Assembly: GCA_032153715.1 (NCBI GenBank)
Contig: JALDYR010000002.1
Location: forward strand, 62,001 to 126,000
Source of the DNA: SEAL01 sp032153715
GTDB taxonomy: Bacteria > Patescibacteriota > Saccharimonadia > Saccharimonadales > Saccharimonadaceae
DNA length: 64,000 nt
Direction of reading: 5' to 3'
The notes beneath the pieces were generated by a model, which did no database searches, had not been told where the DNA came from, and was given only the letters and a program-made list of their open reading frames with translations. This document shows, piece after piece, positions 42,176 through 51,220 of the stretch. The position numbers were made by a program, and so were the translations under genes. Each line of letters opens with the position of its first letter. The stretch's first letter is position 1.

Positions 42176-43454
42176 TATACACTCCTCCTAATGCCACAGC
42201 CGCCAGTCCCCACCACACAAGACTCACCGTGTCGTCTACCCAAACTGGCAAAAGCAAGCCGATCGCCGCAAGACCGAGACCACTTGCAAACAACCCTAAG
42301 GCCAGCCAGTCACTGCGTCGCTTCCACAAACAGACAAGCACCATGCTAAACAGTCCAATAAAGACCGCCAGCCCCGCCCAGCCGGTTTCATGGGCAATAA
42401 ATAAGTACTGATTTTCAATAATAATCGGCTTGTCTCCTTGTAGTGACGCCGAACCAGTGCTACCGACGCCTGCACCAAACGGCTGACGGATCATCCGAGC
42501 AGTACCGTCATATAGCGAGTCAACATGTCCCTCGTTAGACTTCTCGGCACTGCCACCGCTTGGATTTTCGTGCAAAATGACGTTTGATACAAATGCGCTG
42601 TCCCGAATAGCAAACAGCCCACCAATCAATGCAAAGGTAACGACCACACTTGCAATCCATACGCGACGACTGAGCTTTCGCCCGACGCTCACCGCTAAAA
42701 TCACCAGAAGTGCAAAAACCGCCGCGACTAGTGCGCTTCGTGAATAGCTAGCCCACACCGCAACAACAGCGCCAACGATCAACGTGACTGCAACCACTTT
42801 GTGCCATTTTTTTGTCAGCACATTCCGACTTACCATAGCCGCCGCGACAAGTGCCAGCACTACTCCTGCATACGCACCAACTGGATTTGGCCCCCGGAGC
42901 GTGCTATTAATCCGGATGTAGTCAGGATTTAAATCAACCGTTAAATAAGGAGCAATGGTCGCTTTAGAATAGCCTAGGTACTTTAAAATGTCGGGCGGCA
43001 ATATAAATACTTGTAGCACAGCAAAGACCAATACTACTAACGCGCCGCCAACAGCCGTCCAGACAAACAGTGGTCGATAGCGCGGATAAAGCCGCAACGT
43101 GACATAGACTAATGCAAAATATAGAACATAGCGAAGGTCAATAAACATCCCCGCTACACTTGCATCAAACCCTTGCCACAGCACCAAACACAGCAAGTGA
43201 ATGACGGCATACACCAAGATAACTTGCAGCAATCGATCTTTTAACAAGGCACCAAATTGCTGCTGGCGTCTGACACATATCAGCACTAGGACCAGCGCAA
43301 GCCCCATCAAAACTTCTTTCCACGCCTTTATCAGCAGCGCGTAATCCGGTAGCACCACACCCAGCCCTACAGATAGTGGCGCATGAATAACAATACCGCC
43401 AAAAATAGTCAGCAGCAGCCCCACAAGGATATGCTCAAGCGAAAGTTTCTTCAT
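42156..43454 (-). CDS. O-antigen ligase-like polytopic membrane protein
   Basis: 432 aa with about 11-12 TMs and a large extracytoplasmic loop with LRGPNPVGAYAGVV and SYSRSALVAAV. R-S-A-x-(I/L) at the start of a TM is characteristic of the Wzy_C / O-antigen ligase family. Such proteins polymerise or transfer lipid-linked glycans on the outer face of the membrane. TATACT lies 12 nt before the ATG. It is functionally linked to the glycan genes at 46609-63784. Confidence 0.8.
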   Translation of the reverse strand: MKKLSLEHILVGLLLTIFGGIVIHAPLSVGLGVVLPDYALLIKAWKEVLMGLALVLVLICVRRQQQFGALLKDRLLQVILVYAVIHLLCLVLWQGFDASVAGMFIDLRYVLYFALVYVTLRLYPRYRPLFVWTAVGGALVVLVFAVLQVFILPPDILKYLGYSKATIAPYLTVDLNPDYIRINSTLRGPNPVGAYAGVVLALVAAAMVSRNVLTKKWHKVVAVTLIVGAVVAVWASYSRSALVAAVFALLVILAVSVGRKLSRRVWIASVVVTFALIGGLFAIRDSAFVSNVILHENPSGGSAEKSNEGHVDSLYDGTARMIRQPFGAGVGSTGSASLQGDKPIIIENQYLFIAHETGWAGLAVFIGLFSMVLVCLWKRRSDWLALGLFASGLGLAAIGLLLPVWVDDTVSLVWWGLAAVALGGVYSERTRK

Positions 43455-43473
43455 CTATACCTAGTAGTATACG

Positions 43474-43869
43474 TTAGCGGGCGTCAGTTGTCTTAGTGAC
43501 GTCAATCGTCCCAGCGATATCGTATGACTCATCGCCAGTCGCCTCGGTCAAAACACCTTCGACTTCCAGCTTTTTGCCAACTTCGGTGATCGTCGTGTTT
43601 TTCAAAGCGTAAAAGTAGCCGTCTTTATCCTTCAGGCCAATCGCGCACTCTTCAGTCACTGGACCACTACCGCGATGCGGCAAACAGACTGTCTCGCCCG
43701 GCGTCACAACAGCAGAGGTGCTATTTTTATCTGCCGCACTGTACCGCGTCACACCAACACGATCTGCAACATAGACAAAAATTGCCAGTCCTACCATCAA
43801 ACACATCAAGACGGTGACGACACCCCATTGCTTCCAAGTTATTAATAGTTTTTTGTTTTGTCGTTTCAT
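43474..43869 (-). CDS. Small membrane-anchored protein with beta-rich outer domain
   Basis: About 131 aa from the ATG at 43869; an in-frame upstream ATG at 43887 lacks a signal. TATTCT lies exactly 6 nt upstream of 43869, so a leaderless start is likely. One TM (about 13-33) is followed by a 90-residue ectodomain with two Cys (TVCLPHRGSGPVTEECAIGL) and alternating strands ending in LEVEGVLTEATGDESYDIAGTIDV, an OB-like pattern. Not recognised further. Confidence 0.6.
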   Translation of the reverse strand: MKRQNKKLLITWKQWGVVTVLMCLMVGLAIFVYVADRVGVTRYSAADKNSTSAVVTPGETVCLPHRGSGPVTEECAIGLKDKDGYFYALKNTTITEVGKKLEVEGVLTEATGDESYDIAGTIDVTKTTDAR

Positions 43870-43903
43870 AAATCTAGAATAGCACAAGAAGTATGCTATT
43901 CTG

Positions 43904-45982
43904 CTACCAATTTACCGCTAAACCCCAGCCTGTTAATAGCCTACGAACACACTCAAGAAGGAAAGCAAGGAGATTAAACGACGATCCACCTCCGGATGTC
44001 GACGTCTGCATCGCTACAATTACGCTAGCTGAATCACCAACCGTCTTGTCGGCAAGCACGCCAGCGACAGAGAATTCATTATCTTTGACACGGTCAATGT
44101 CTGTCAATTCAATTGATGTTCGGCTCTTATCAACGGTACCGATAACTACCCCATTAACGGCAATTGCCCACGATGCAGCCAGCGAATCAGCCGGCTTCCA
44201 GCTTAACTTGACCGTGCTGACGCTATTTTTCGTCGATACGACCGTTGCTGCTACATTTGTGGGCGCTTTTGGCGTCACTGGCGGCACGTATGTTCCAACC
44301 TTCACTACCGCAGAAGCATTAGCAATCGTGCTATTCGATGCCGTTAGGCGCACCTGCATAGTGCCGTCAAACTTTGCACTGTACGTATAGTTAGTTACTG
44401 GCGTAGTCGTTGTTCGGTCAAATGTACCATCACCATTAAAGTCCCAGTCATATTTTGTAATTGTCGCGTCGATCACATATGAGTCGGATGCATCGAATGT
44501 AATTTCCTGACCAGGTTGGGCTGCATATTCAGTATTCTTCAGCAACACCACTGGTCGCTCTTCAATCTTCGTCAGTGCCTGTGTGAGCGCCACCTCAGTT
44601 TCACCCGTGTCGACAATCACTTGGCCTGTCGTCAAGCGTGCCAACTCCTCGTAATGCGAACTAACGTCATTGCCAACCACTGGATACACATTCACTGGAT
44701 CAATTTCGAGTGAACGCTTTGCTACCGTTTGGAATGTCGAACCGTCCACGACATCGGGGTTATGTGATGGTGCATCTGTCAGTAGGATCGCAGCCTTTGT
44801 TGCGCCGTTCTTCCAGTTTAAGCCATTAAATGTCGTCATCAAGGCATGATTTCCAGCTTCCTCCCAATCGCCGCCACCACTCGCGTAGACCGTATCCAAC
44901 TTCGAAAGCATGTCGTCCGGCGTGTCCTGCAAGTTTGATAAGATTTGGGCCGTATATACATCGCCACTATCTTTATAGACCGTTAGTGCCACTCGTCCGC
45001 GAAGGTCTTTAATCTTTTGCGCATAGTTGCGGATAAAGGCTTTTGTCTGTTCGATTTGACCACCCATCGAGCCGGTGGTATCTAGAACAAATGCAACATC
45101 AAGTCCTGTCGTACCGGTTCCGGGCAGTTTCGTCGAATCGTCAATTCCACTACCGCGATCAACTGGAAGTGTTTTCTTTAGACGACTTGCAATTTCAATT
45201 GCCGCCTTGTCAATAGCGCCACCAACGTCTTTATATTTAGCATGCCCGGCTTGATCCGTTAGGTATTTTGACGTTCCGCACACAAAGTCGACCTCGTTAC
45301 ACCATAAGCCTGTTTTAGTAGCAGCTGCAGTTGGCAGGTATGGTTTTCGCGCGCCCAGCGAACCATTGTCCGTATGACAACTACCGATTACACGTCGCCA
45401 GCTTGAAAAGTTCTTGCCACGACATGCATCTGGGTAAACACCCTCGCCCTCTGGCAAATACAGCTTTGGGTCTCCGAATAACGCAGAGAAGTCAATTTTT
45501 GATTGCACCGCACTCGAAAACTTTGGAAGCGTCTGTCCCACCACTTGCGCACCTTGCGAATAGCCACCTAGGATAATGCGAGCATTTGGACACTTCGCGT
45601 TACGCTGAACGACATAGTTATATAACTCCCCAACACCCGCATCGACACTTTTGCCATAATCATTTGCGTAGCCAGCAGATGCACTCGCGCCAAGTGCGTT
45701 TCCGTTAAAAACATTACCGACATCAACAGCAGGGTATTTATGGCCGCCATAAGATTCAGATCCGAGCCTGTAGTTCGTCCGTGATACGGTCCCAATCCTC
45801 TCCTTTATCTTTTCTTCAAATCGACTCGTCTCATCGGCATCTATTTTTTGCCCCGACCCCCTAGCGAATATCACATCAATATCCGTACACGCGCTATCAA
45901 CTTGCGCGGCTTGAACTGTCGCTGATGAAGCAAAGCTCACACCTAAGAGTGCTATTAAAAATATCCCCACCTTTATATTCAT
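43904..45982 (-). CDS. Secreted cutinase-VWA-PKD-Fn3 surface protein
   Basis: 692 aa. A signal peptide (about 1-25, VQAA-QV) is followed by a cutinase-like alpha/beta hydrolase (about 28-255) with FARGSG at its start and the nucleophile motif GGYSQGAQV; a Cys-rich pattern agrees with cutinase folds. A VWA domain (about 295-470) starts DVAFVLDTTGSMGG, with an intact MIDAS D-x-T/S-x-S. A PKD domain (about 490-565) has YDWDFNGDG. A Fn3-like domain precedes a C-terminal hydrophobic anchor. It should act outside the cell, combining an esterase with metal-dependent adhesion. The upstream gap has a 16-bp perfect palindrome. Confidence 0.85.
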   Translation of the reverse strand: MNIKVGIFLIALLGVSFASSATVQAAQVDSACTDIDVIFARGSGQKIDADETSRFEEKIKERIGTVSRTNYRLGSESYGGHKYPAVDVGNVFNGNALGASASAGYANDYGKSVDAGVGELYNYVVQRNAKCPNARIILGGYSQGAQVVGQTLPKFSSAVQSKIDFSALFGDPKLYLPEGEGVYPDACRGKNFSSWRRVIGSCHTDNGSLGARKPYLPTAAATKTGLWCNEVDFVCGTSKYLTDQAGHAKYKDVGGAIDKAAIEIASRLKKTLPVDRGSGIDDSTKLPGTGTTGLDVAFVLDTTGSMGGQIEQTKAFIRNYAQKIKDLRGRVALTVYKDSGDVYTAQILSNLQDTPDDMLSKLDTVYASGGGDWEEAGNHALMTTFNGLNWKNGATKAAILLTDAPSHNPDVVDGSTFQTVAKRSLEIDPVNVYPVVGNDVSSHYEELARLTTGQVIVDTGETEVALTQALTKIEERPVVLLKNTEYAAQPGQEITFDASDSYVIDATITKYDWDFNGDGTFDRTTTTPVTNYTYSAKFDGTMQVRLTASNSTIANASAVVKVGTYVPPVTPKAPTNVAATVVSTKNSVSTVKLSWKPADSLAASWAIAVNGVVIGTVDKSRTSIELTDIDRVKDNEFSVAGVLADKTVGDSASVIVAMQTSTSGGGSSFNLLAFLLECVRRLLTGWGLAVNW

Positions 45983-45995
45983 AATATTTCCTAAA

Positions 45996-46032
45996 TTAAG
46001 ATTATATTATAATAAATATAATATAATCTTAA
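45996..46032. promoter_or_regulatory. Perfect 16-bp inverted repeat, AT-rich
   Basis: TTAAGATTATATTATA (45996-46011) and TATAATATAATCTTAA (46017-46032) are perfect inverted copies with a 5-nt loop. It sits between the stop of the gene at 46051 and the start of the cutinase-VWA gene at 45982. It contains TATAAT-like hexamers on both strands. It can act as a hairpin terminator of one gene, an operator of the next, or both. Confidence 0.6.
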
Positions 46033-46050
46033 GAAAATATAAAGCTAAAC

Positions 46051-46518
46051 TTATTTCTCTAATGACAAGACTATTCTTGGAGTAGAGTATCCGCTCGAAT
46101 CCCTTAGGTATGTGATTCTAATGTCATAACCATCAACTACTCCATTTACACTACATGCAGTAGCTAACCCATTGGTATTCGGATCCTCCATGCAGCTTCC
46201 CTCTATAGGAAAACCCCAGCCCGAAGCGGCTATTGCATCCCTCAAAGAGCGATCATTTGCATTTTTTACTTCCCAGCTTCTAAAAACCTTAGGACAAACA
46301 GAATCAATACAAATTATCTGCGGAGGATTTACCGTCTCATCAACCAACCGCCACGACGAATCTGGCTTGAACTGATCAGCAACCCTCACGATATCATCAG
46401 TACTCCCTCGATAAAAAAGCATGAAGGCAAAAATTACGAACGGAGCAAGTAGCAACCCGATGATGAGAAGCCAGAACTTTAATTTACTCTTTGGTGCGTT
46501 GGGAAGTTTTTTAATCAT
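46051..46518 (-). CDS. Single-TM hypothetical protein
   Basis: 155 aa. A basic N-terminus, one TM (about 14-37) and an outer domain with four Cys (IICIDSVCPK, GSCM, TACS) that may form two disulfides. Near-leaderless: TATAAT lies 9 nt before the ATG. Not recognised. It is divergent from the glycosylphosphotransferase gene. Confidence 0.6.
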   Translation of the reverse strand: MIKKLPNAPKSKLKFWLLIIGLLLAPFVIFAFMLFYRGSTDDIVRVADQFKPDSSWRLVDETVNPPQIICIDSVCPKVFRSWEVKNANDRSLRDAIAASGWGFPIEGSCMEDPNTNGLATACSVNGVVDGYDIRITYLRDSSGYSTPRIVLSLEK

Positions 46519-46608
46519 TTACTCAGAATTATATTGAGCTTACGCCTATCGGTCAATGGCTTTCACTATTATTCATACCACTTTAAAAATGCTATAATAA
46601 CCTCATCT

Positions 46609-48045
46609 ATGCCAACCAAAAATACCAAGTTTTACAGCCTCATCCTCATCATCGTCGACACCCTGGTTTTGCTAGCGGCGTTTTCACTTGCTTACGTTGC
46701 GCGTGTGCAATACGACCCGCGCCCACTACTTGAAAACATCTATGCCTACGATTACTTCATAGCCTTTCTCGCGATCATCCCTTTTTGGATTCTAATCTTT
46801 GCCACCCTCGGCCTGTATCAAGCCAGCACTTACAACCGTCGCTTAGTTGAGTGGAGCAAGATTGCCATTGGTGCCTTTATTGGCATCCTTCTTGTCATTG
46901 GCTGGGAATACGTCAGCGATAAACACCTCTTCCCAGCGCGCCTCGTTGCGGCTTATGCGCTTATCGGCTCATTTATTTTACTTGTGACCGAGCGCGAAGT
47001 GCTCCGCTTTACACGTAGCCTGCTCTTCCGTTTTGGCCACGGCGTCAGTCGTGTCCTGGTCATTGGCAACAGCGACGCCACTCGTGACATTGCCGCTAAT
47101 CTTTCACACACCCAAAAAAGCGGCTACAAAATCGTTGCCATTGCCGGCCCTCAATCTATCGTCCCGCTCGGCCTGTCGGTCGAACACTTCACGTCAGTTG
47201 ACTCTGCCCTGAAACGCATCAAAGAGCTTCGCATTACAACCATCATCCAAACCGACCTCTACGATAGCGATGAACGCAATCAACGCGTCCTCGGTGCTGC
47301 GCAGACCAACCACATCAGCTACAACTTCATTCCCGGTGAGCCAGAGTTTTACACTGGCAAAAACACCGTCGACGTCTTCCTCGGCTATCCAATGATCTCT
47401 GTCAGCCAAACCCCGCTCATCGGCTGGGGAGCAATTGCAAAAACTATCTTTGACGGCATCGCCTCGACAATCCTCATTATTCTTTTATCGCCCGTTTACC
47501 TCCTGCTTATTATCTTGCAATTGATTTTTAACCCAGGCCCCGTCTTTTACATCAGCAAACGACTCAGTCAGTTCTCAAAGCCAGTTAACCTGATTAAGTT
47601 CCGCAGCATGAGTGCAAAATACGGCAAAAAAGATGCTGCCGATGAATTTCGCGACATGGGCCGCGAAGACCTAGCCGTTGAATACGAGACTAATCGCAAA
47701 GTTGCAAGCGACCCGCGCATTACGCGTTTTGGCAACTTCCTCCGCGTCACCTCGCTGGATGAATTGCCACAAATCTTTAATGTTTTTCGCGGCGACCTTA
47801 GCCTAGTAGGGCCGCGCCCCATCCTACCTCAGGAAGCCAAGTTCTCGCGCAGTCGCACCGCACTGCTCCATAGTGTTAAATCCGGTGTCACTGGCCTATG
47901 GCAAGTATCGGGTCGTAGTAACCTCAGCTTTGAAGAGCGCATCGAACTGGAACTGTTTTACGCCCAAAACTGGTCATTCTGGCTTGATATTAAGATCCTG
48001 TTTAAAACCCTAGGCGTCGTCCTTCGTAAACGAGGAGCCAAATAA
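46609..48045 (+). CDS. Polyprenyl glycosylphosphotransferase (initiating sugar transferase)
   Basis: About 478 aa from the ATG at 46609; TATAAT lies 10 nt upstream (46593-46598), and the in-frame ATG at 46534 lies upstream of it. Four TMs occur in the N-terminal third, then a nucleotide-binding-like CoA_binding_3 domain (about 125-255), another TM, and the bacterial sugar transferase domain with KFRSM, SLDELPQIFNVFRGDLSLVGPRP and SGLTGLWQVSGRS-like motifs. It attaches the first sugar phosphate to undecaprenyl phosphate at the inner membrane face. It starts an operon with the GT4 gene, whose ATG follows its stop directly. Confidence 0.9.
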   Translation: MPTKNTKFYSLILIIVDTLVLLAAFSLAYVARVQYDPRPLLENIYAYDYFIAFLAIIPFWILIFATLGLYQASTYNRRLVEWSKIAIGAFIGILLVIGWEYVSDKHLFPARLVAAYALIGSFILLVTEREVLRFTRSLLFRFGHGVSRVLVIGNSDATRDIAANLSHTQKSGYKIVAIAGPQSIVPLGLSVEHFTSVDSALKRIKELRITTIIQTDLYDSDERNQRVLGAAQTNHISYNFIPGEPEFYTGKNTVDVFLGYPMISVSQTPLIGWGAIAKTIFDGIASTILIILLSPVYLLLIILQLIFNPGPVFYISKRLSQFSKPVNLIKFRSMSAKYGKKDAADEFRDMGREDLAVEYETNRKVASDPRITRFGNFLRVTSLDELPQIFNVFRGDLSLVGPRPILPQEAKFSRSRTALLHSVKSGVTGLWQVSGRSNLSFEERIELELFYAQNWSFWLDIKILFKTLGVVLRKRGAK

Positions 48046-49173
48046 ATGACTGCGCCAAAGATTGCTATTGTTGCCGATTGGCTCACTGATTTTGGCGGTG
48101 CTGAGCGCGTCATCCTGGCGATGCGCGAAGCCTTTCCTGATGCCCCAATTTACACGTCGGTCTACGAACCAAAACCCGAACTCCGCGACGCGTTAAAGGG
48201 TGCTGACATTCGCACCACCAACTTGCAGCGTATGCCAGCAAAGTTGCGCAAACTCCATAAGTTCTTCCCCATGCTCCGTGTGCGCGCCTTCCAAGATCTC
48301 GACCTATCAGAATTCGACATTATCCTCAGTAGTAGCAGTGCTGAGGCAAAACAGGTGCGAAAAACCCGTAGTGGCCAGGTGCACATCTGCTACTGCCACA
48401 CGCCAATCCGCTATTATTGGTCGCACTACAAGGAATACAAAAAGGATCCCGGTTACGGAAAATTGAACTGGGCGATTCGCCTGGCGATGCCGTTCTTTGT
48501 ACCGCCACTAAAAAAAGCCGATTACGAAGCGGCGCAAAACGTTGATATCTTTATCGCTAACTCATCCGAAGTGCAAGCGCGCATCAAGCAGTACTACGGC
48601 AAATCATCAATTGTCATTCACCCACCTGTTGACGTTAGCCGCTTTGATCCCGCTCGGACGCGCGACGATTACTACGTCGCGCTTGGCCGTCAGGTACCGT
48701 ATAAACGCATCGATCTGGCAGTCGCTGCCGCCACTGAACTTGATGTTCCGTTAAAAGTGTTTGGCAACGGCAGTCAACACGACCACCTGCTTGATATTGC
48801 CGGACCAAATGTCCAGTTCTATACTGACCGATTTGGTGATGCATCTGACGAGGCTGTCACCAAGGCACTCAATAGCGCCAAAGGCTACATCTTCCCCGCC
48901 GAAGAAGACTTTGGTATTGTCCAGGTTGAAGCACTTGCCGCTGGTGCGCCAGTGATTGGCTACGGCCGCGGCGGCACACTTGATATCGTCCAAGATGGCG
49001 AAACAGGCGTCTTATTCCACGAACAAACTACACCAGCAGTTATCGACGCCATCAAGCGTGCCGAAACAATGACGTTCATGCCCGCAACCCTACAGCGCCG
49101 CGCAAAACGCTTTGACAAAAGCCTGTTTATTACCAAAATTCGCAAAATCGTTAGCGATAATACACCCTCGTAA
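48046..49173 (+). CDS. Glycosyltransferase family 4 (GT-B)
   Basis: 375 aa. The N-terminal half begins KIAIVADWLTDFGGAERV, the donor half has SSIVIHPPVDVSRF, LGRQVPYKRID, and EEDFGIVQVEALAAGAPVIGYGRGG, the E-x-F-G-(I/L)-x-x-x-E-A motif of GT4 enzymes. These are typically mannosyl-, glucosyl- or rhamnosyltransferases with retaining chemistry. The substrate cannot be read, but GDP-mannose and dTDP-rhamnose are both made from genes nearby. It is in one operon with the initiating transferase (adjacent stop and start). Confidence 0.9.
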   Translation: MTAPKIAIVADWLTDFGGAERVILAMREAFPDAPIYTSVYEPKPELRDALKGADIRTTNLQRMPAKLRKLHKFFPMLRVRAFQDLDLSEFDIILSSSSAEAKQVRKTRSGQVHICYCHTPIRYYWSHYKEYKKDPGYGKLNWAIRLAMPFFVPPLKKADYEAAQNVDIFIANSSEVQARIKQYYGKSSIVIHPPVDVSRFDPARTRDDYYVALGRQVPYKRIDLAVAAATELDVPLKVFGNGSQHDHLLDIAGPNVQFYTDRFGDASDEAVTKALNSAKGYIFPAEEDFGIVQVEALAAGAPVIGYGRGGTLDIVQDGETGVLFHEQTTPAVIDAIKRAETMTFMPATLQRRAKRFDKSLFITKIRKIVSDNTPS

Positions 49174-49179
49174 CGCGTA

Positions 49180-49368
49180 CTATCGAAGTGGAATTGGCAT
49201 TGACGGAGTCGTAAAGCTGTCGTGAATCCATTCAGCCGCCGAGCGCCGCTCCTGATGCATGCGAAGCTTCACCTGCGAGCGATGGCGCAGCTCTGGATAT
49301 CGAGCCGTCTTTCGCTCTAAAAAGTCATTAATTTTCGTATCTAACTCTGCACCGTTATACGTATTCAT
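49180..49368 (-). CDS. Small hypothetical protein
   Basis: 62 aa, basic and helical, with KINDFLERKTARYPELRHRSQVKLRMHQERRSAAEWI. A GAGGG stretch precedes the ATG. It is convergent with the GT4 gene, 7 bp away. Not recognised; a small nucleic-acid-binding or regulatory protein is possible. Confidence 0.45.
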   Translation of the reverse strand: MNTYNGAELDTKINDFLERKTARYPELRHRSQVKLRMHQERRSAAEWIHDSFTTPSMPIPLR

Positions 49369-49503
49369 AATACCCTCACACCCCTTATTACCTAATGAAA
49401 TGTCATGGTGATATAACCCACTATACTCAAATAGTCATAAGCATTATGTAAAAGAGGTCACGACGCGGGTGTAAAAATTGTTACATACACGCCGCGAATG
49501 CTT

Positions 49504-51159
49504 CTATTGGTAACGTGCCACCCAATACTTGTCTATTCTTTCCTGCACTCCACCCTTAACTACTATTGGCGTGAAGCCTCTACTAATATAGAGTATGTCT
49601 TTACGTACAACGCCATTCAAAAGCTCTTCCTTAGTAGTGTTAATCGTTTGATCGAGTGCTGCTTTTGGTTTTCGGGCAAAATAACCCGTATTCAAGGTAA
49701 GGCTATGTCGGACCGCATACTCTGACAAGGCAACAAAATCATTATCATACAAATCTCCAAGATAGATAATATGTTTTTTACCTACCGCAATCTGTTCCCA
49801 TTGCCTAGATGTCAATGGTGATACATATTTTTTCTGCTCAACTGAATGAAAATAAACACTGCGATAAATCGCCATCGGCGAATTAAACACATCTATCATC
49901 TGCCCAATTGCCATTAGGCCAACCATTGCAATAAGATAACGCTGCCTGTAGGTGCGAATAATAAGATAAAGCCCTCCGAAAATAAGGAGGTAATACAGCG
50001 GCCAAGCAAGCCTACCGGTTGCGCGGAAAATCGACCATATACGCTCAATAATACCCGGAACAGAGTAAGAAGTGACAACTATATCCGCTGCCTGTATAAC
50101 AGGGCTCAGCATCACTACGACAAGCCCAATACACAGCACGGCAAGCATACTCAACCGCCCCCGGCACCTTCCCGCTAACCGAAAGATATTACGCCACTTC
50201 CACAGCACAACCCCTGTTGCCGCTCCAACTAATATAAATCCGCCTAAACCAAAATAACCTAAATTCTCACGCGTTCCACCCACCGTGGGTATTTCATTGA
50301 AGTATGCCGACCAGCCCATGGGAATAATTGGTGTGAGTAAATTATATCCAAATGTGCCTAATCGCTCACCTCCAATACTTGAAATAGAGAAACCACCAAT
50401 AAACCCAGTTACTACTGCTGCGAGAAATAGTGGAAAAATAATTTTTATTATATTCCTATAATCTCCACTCCAAGATAAGACAACCGCTATGCCCATTAAA
50501 AATACATTCATCACCAAAAAATACGGATGAATCATAACGGCGAGTGACAGCAACACCGACCAAGTAGCAATAAAAACTTTTGTTGACCATGTTCGACTGC
50601 AACACACCGCCCATACACCCCATAAGATCACCCAGTGCCCACCAAGAGCGGTGTGCATAAACATCCTTTCTAGCATGATTGGACTCGCCACGGCAATAGT
50701 AGCCACAAGTAGCGGCACCACTATCGATCGTGTCCACCTGCGAACAATGAGTGCAGCAAATCCCGCCTGAAGCATAAAGCTCATCAACCCCCACCATCCA
50801 AAATACTGGAAATTTGACGGCAAGAAGGGTTCAATCACCTTGAAGGGAATAGCAAAAAGTGGAATTGAATCCATAAAGGTCAATGCTATACCATGAGGAT
50901 ATGCTAGATTCGATATCATACCCACGGGAAACACCCAAGGTGACTCTCGAAAGAACTGCCATCCAAGATAGTGTTGAGATAAATCACCACCCGCCAGTAA
51001 CCAACCTGTATTTAGTGGATTAAGTATATCCGTACCATAAAAGACAAGGAATGCACTTACCCCAATCAATGATGCGAGGAGAAATATAACCCAAGGTAAC
51101 TGCAGATACTGCTTGAATTGAAGTAGTTTTCTTTTATATACGATATTTCTTTTTTTCAT
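49504..51159 (-). CDS. Polytopic membrane protein, DUF6311/GT-C-like
   Basis: 551 aa with about 11-12 TMs. The first outer loop has GGDLSQHYLGWQFFRESPW, and IHPYFLVMNVFLMG lies in a middle TM. The C-terminal 110 residues are a soluble domain with KKHIIYLGDLYDND. D-x-x-x-H loops and the overall layout suit GT-C membrane glycosyltransferases using polyprenyl-linked sugars (DUF6311 type). It probably transfers sugars on the outer face. The start lies within the operon-like group before GlmS, with a 14-bp palindrome (TTACAATATTGTAA) just upstream. Confidence 0.7.
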   Translation of the reverse strand: MKKRNIVYKRKLLQFKQYLQLPWVIFLLASLIGVSAFLVFYGTDILNPLNTGWLLAGGDLSQHYLGWQFFRESPWVFPVGMISNLAYPHGIALTFMDSIPLFAIPFKVIEPFLPSNFQYFGWWGLMSFMLQAGFAALIVRRWTRSIVVPLLVATIAVASPIMLERMFMHTALGGHWVILWGVWAVCCSRTWSTKVFIATWSVLLSLAVMIHPYFLVMNVFLMGIAVVLSWSGDYRNIIKIIFPLFLAAVVTGFIGGFSISSIGGERLGTFGYNLLTPIIPMGWSAYFNEIPTVGGTRENLGYFGLGGFILVGAATGVVLWKWRNIFRLAGRCRGRLSMLAVLCIGLVVVMLSPVIQAADIVVTSYSVPGIIERIWSIFRATGRLAWPLYYLLIFGGLYLIIRTYRQRYLIAMVGLMAIGQMIDVFNSPMAIYRSVYFHSVEQKKYVSPLTSRQWEQIAVGKKHIIYLGDLYDNDFVALSEYAVRHSLTLNTGYFARKPKAALDQTINTTKEELLNGVVRKDILYISRGFTPIVVKGGVQERIDKYWVARYQ

Positions 51160-51185
51160 CTTACTCGCAAAAGCCTACTACTATC

Positions 51186-51199
51186 TTACAATATTGTAA
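51186..51199. promoter_or_regulatory. 14-bp palindrome between glmS and the DUF6311-like gene
   Basis: TTACAATATTGTAA is a perfect palindrome, 27 bp upstream of the minus-strand ATG at 51159 and 22 bp downstream of the glmS stop. It may serve as an operator; the short AT-rich stem is a weak terminator. Confidence 0.35.
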
Positions 51200-51220
51200 A
51201 AGTACCATATACCTCACCAT

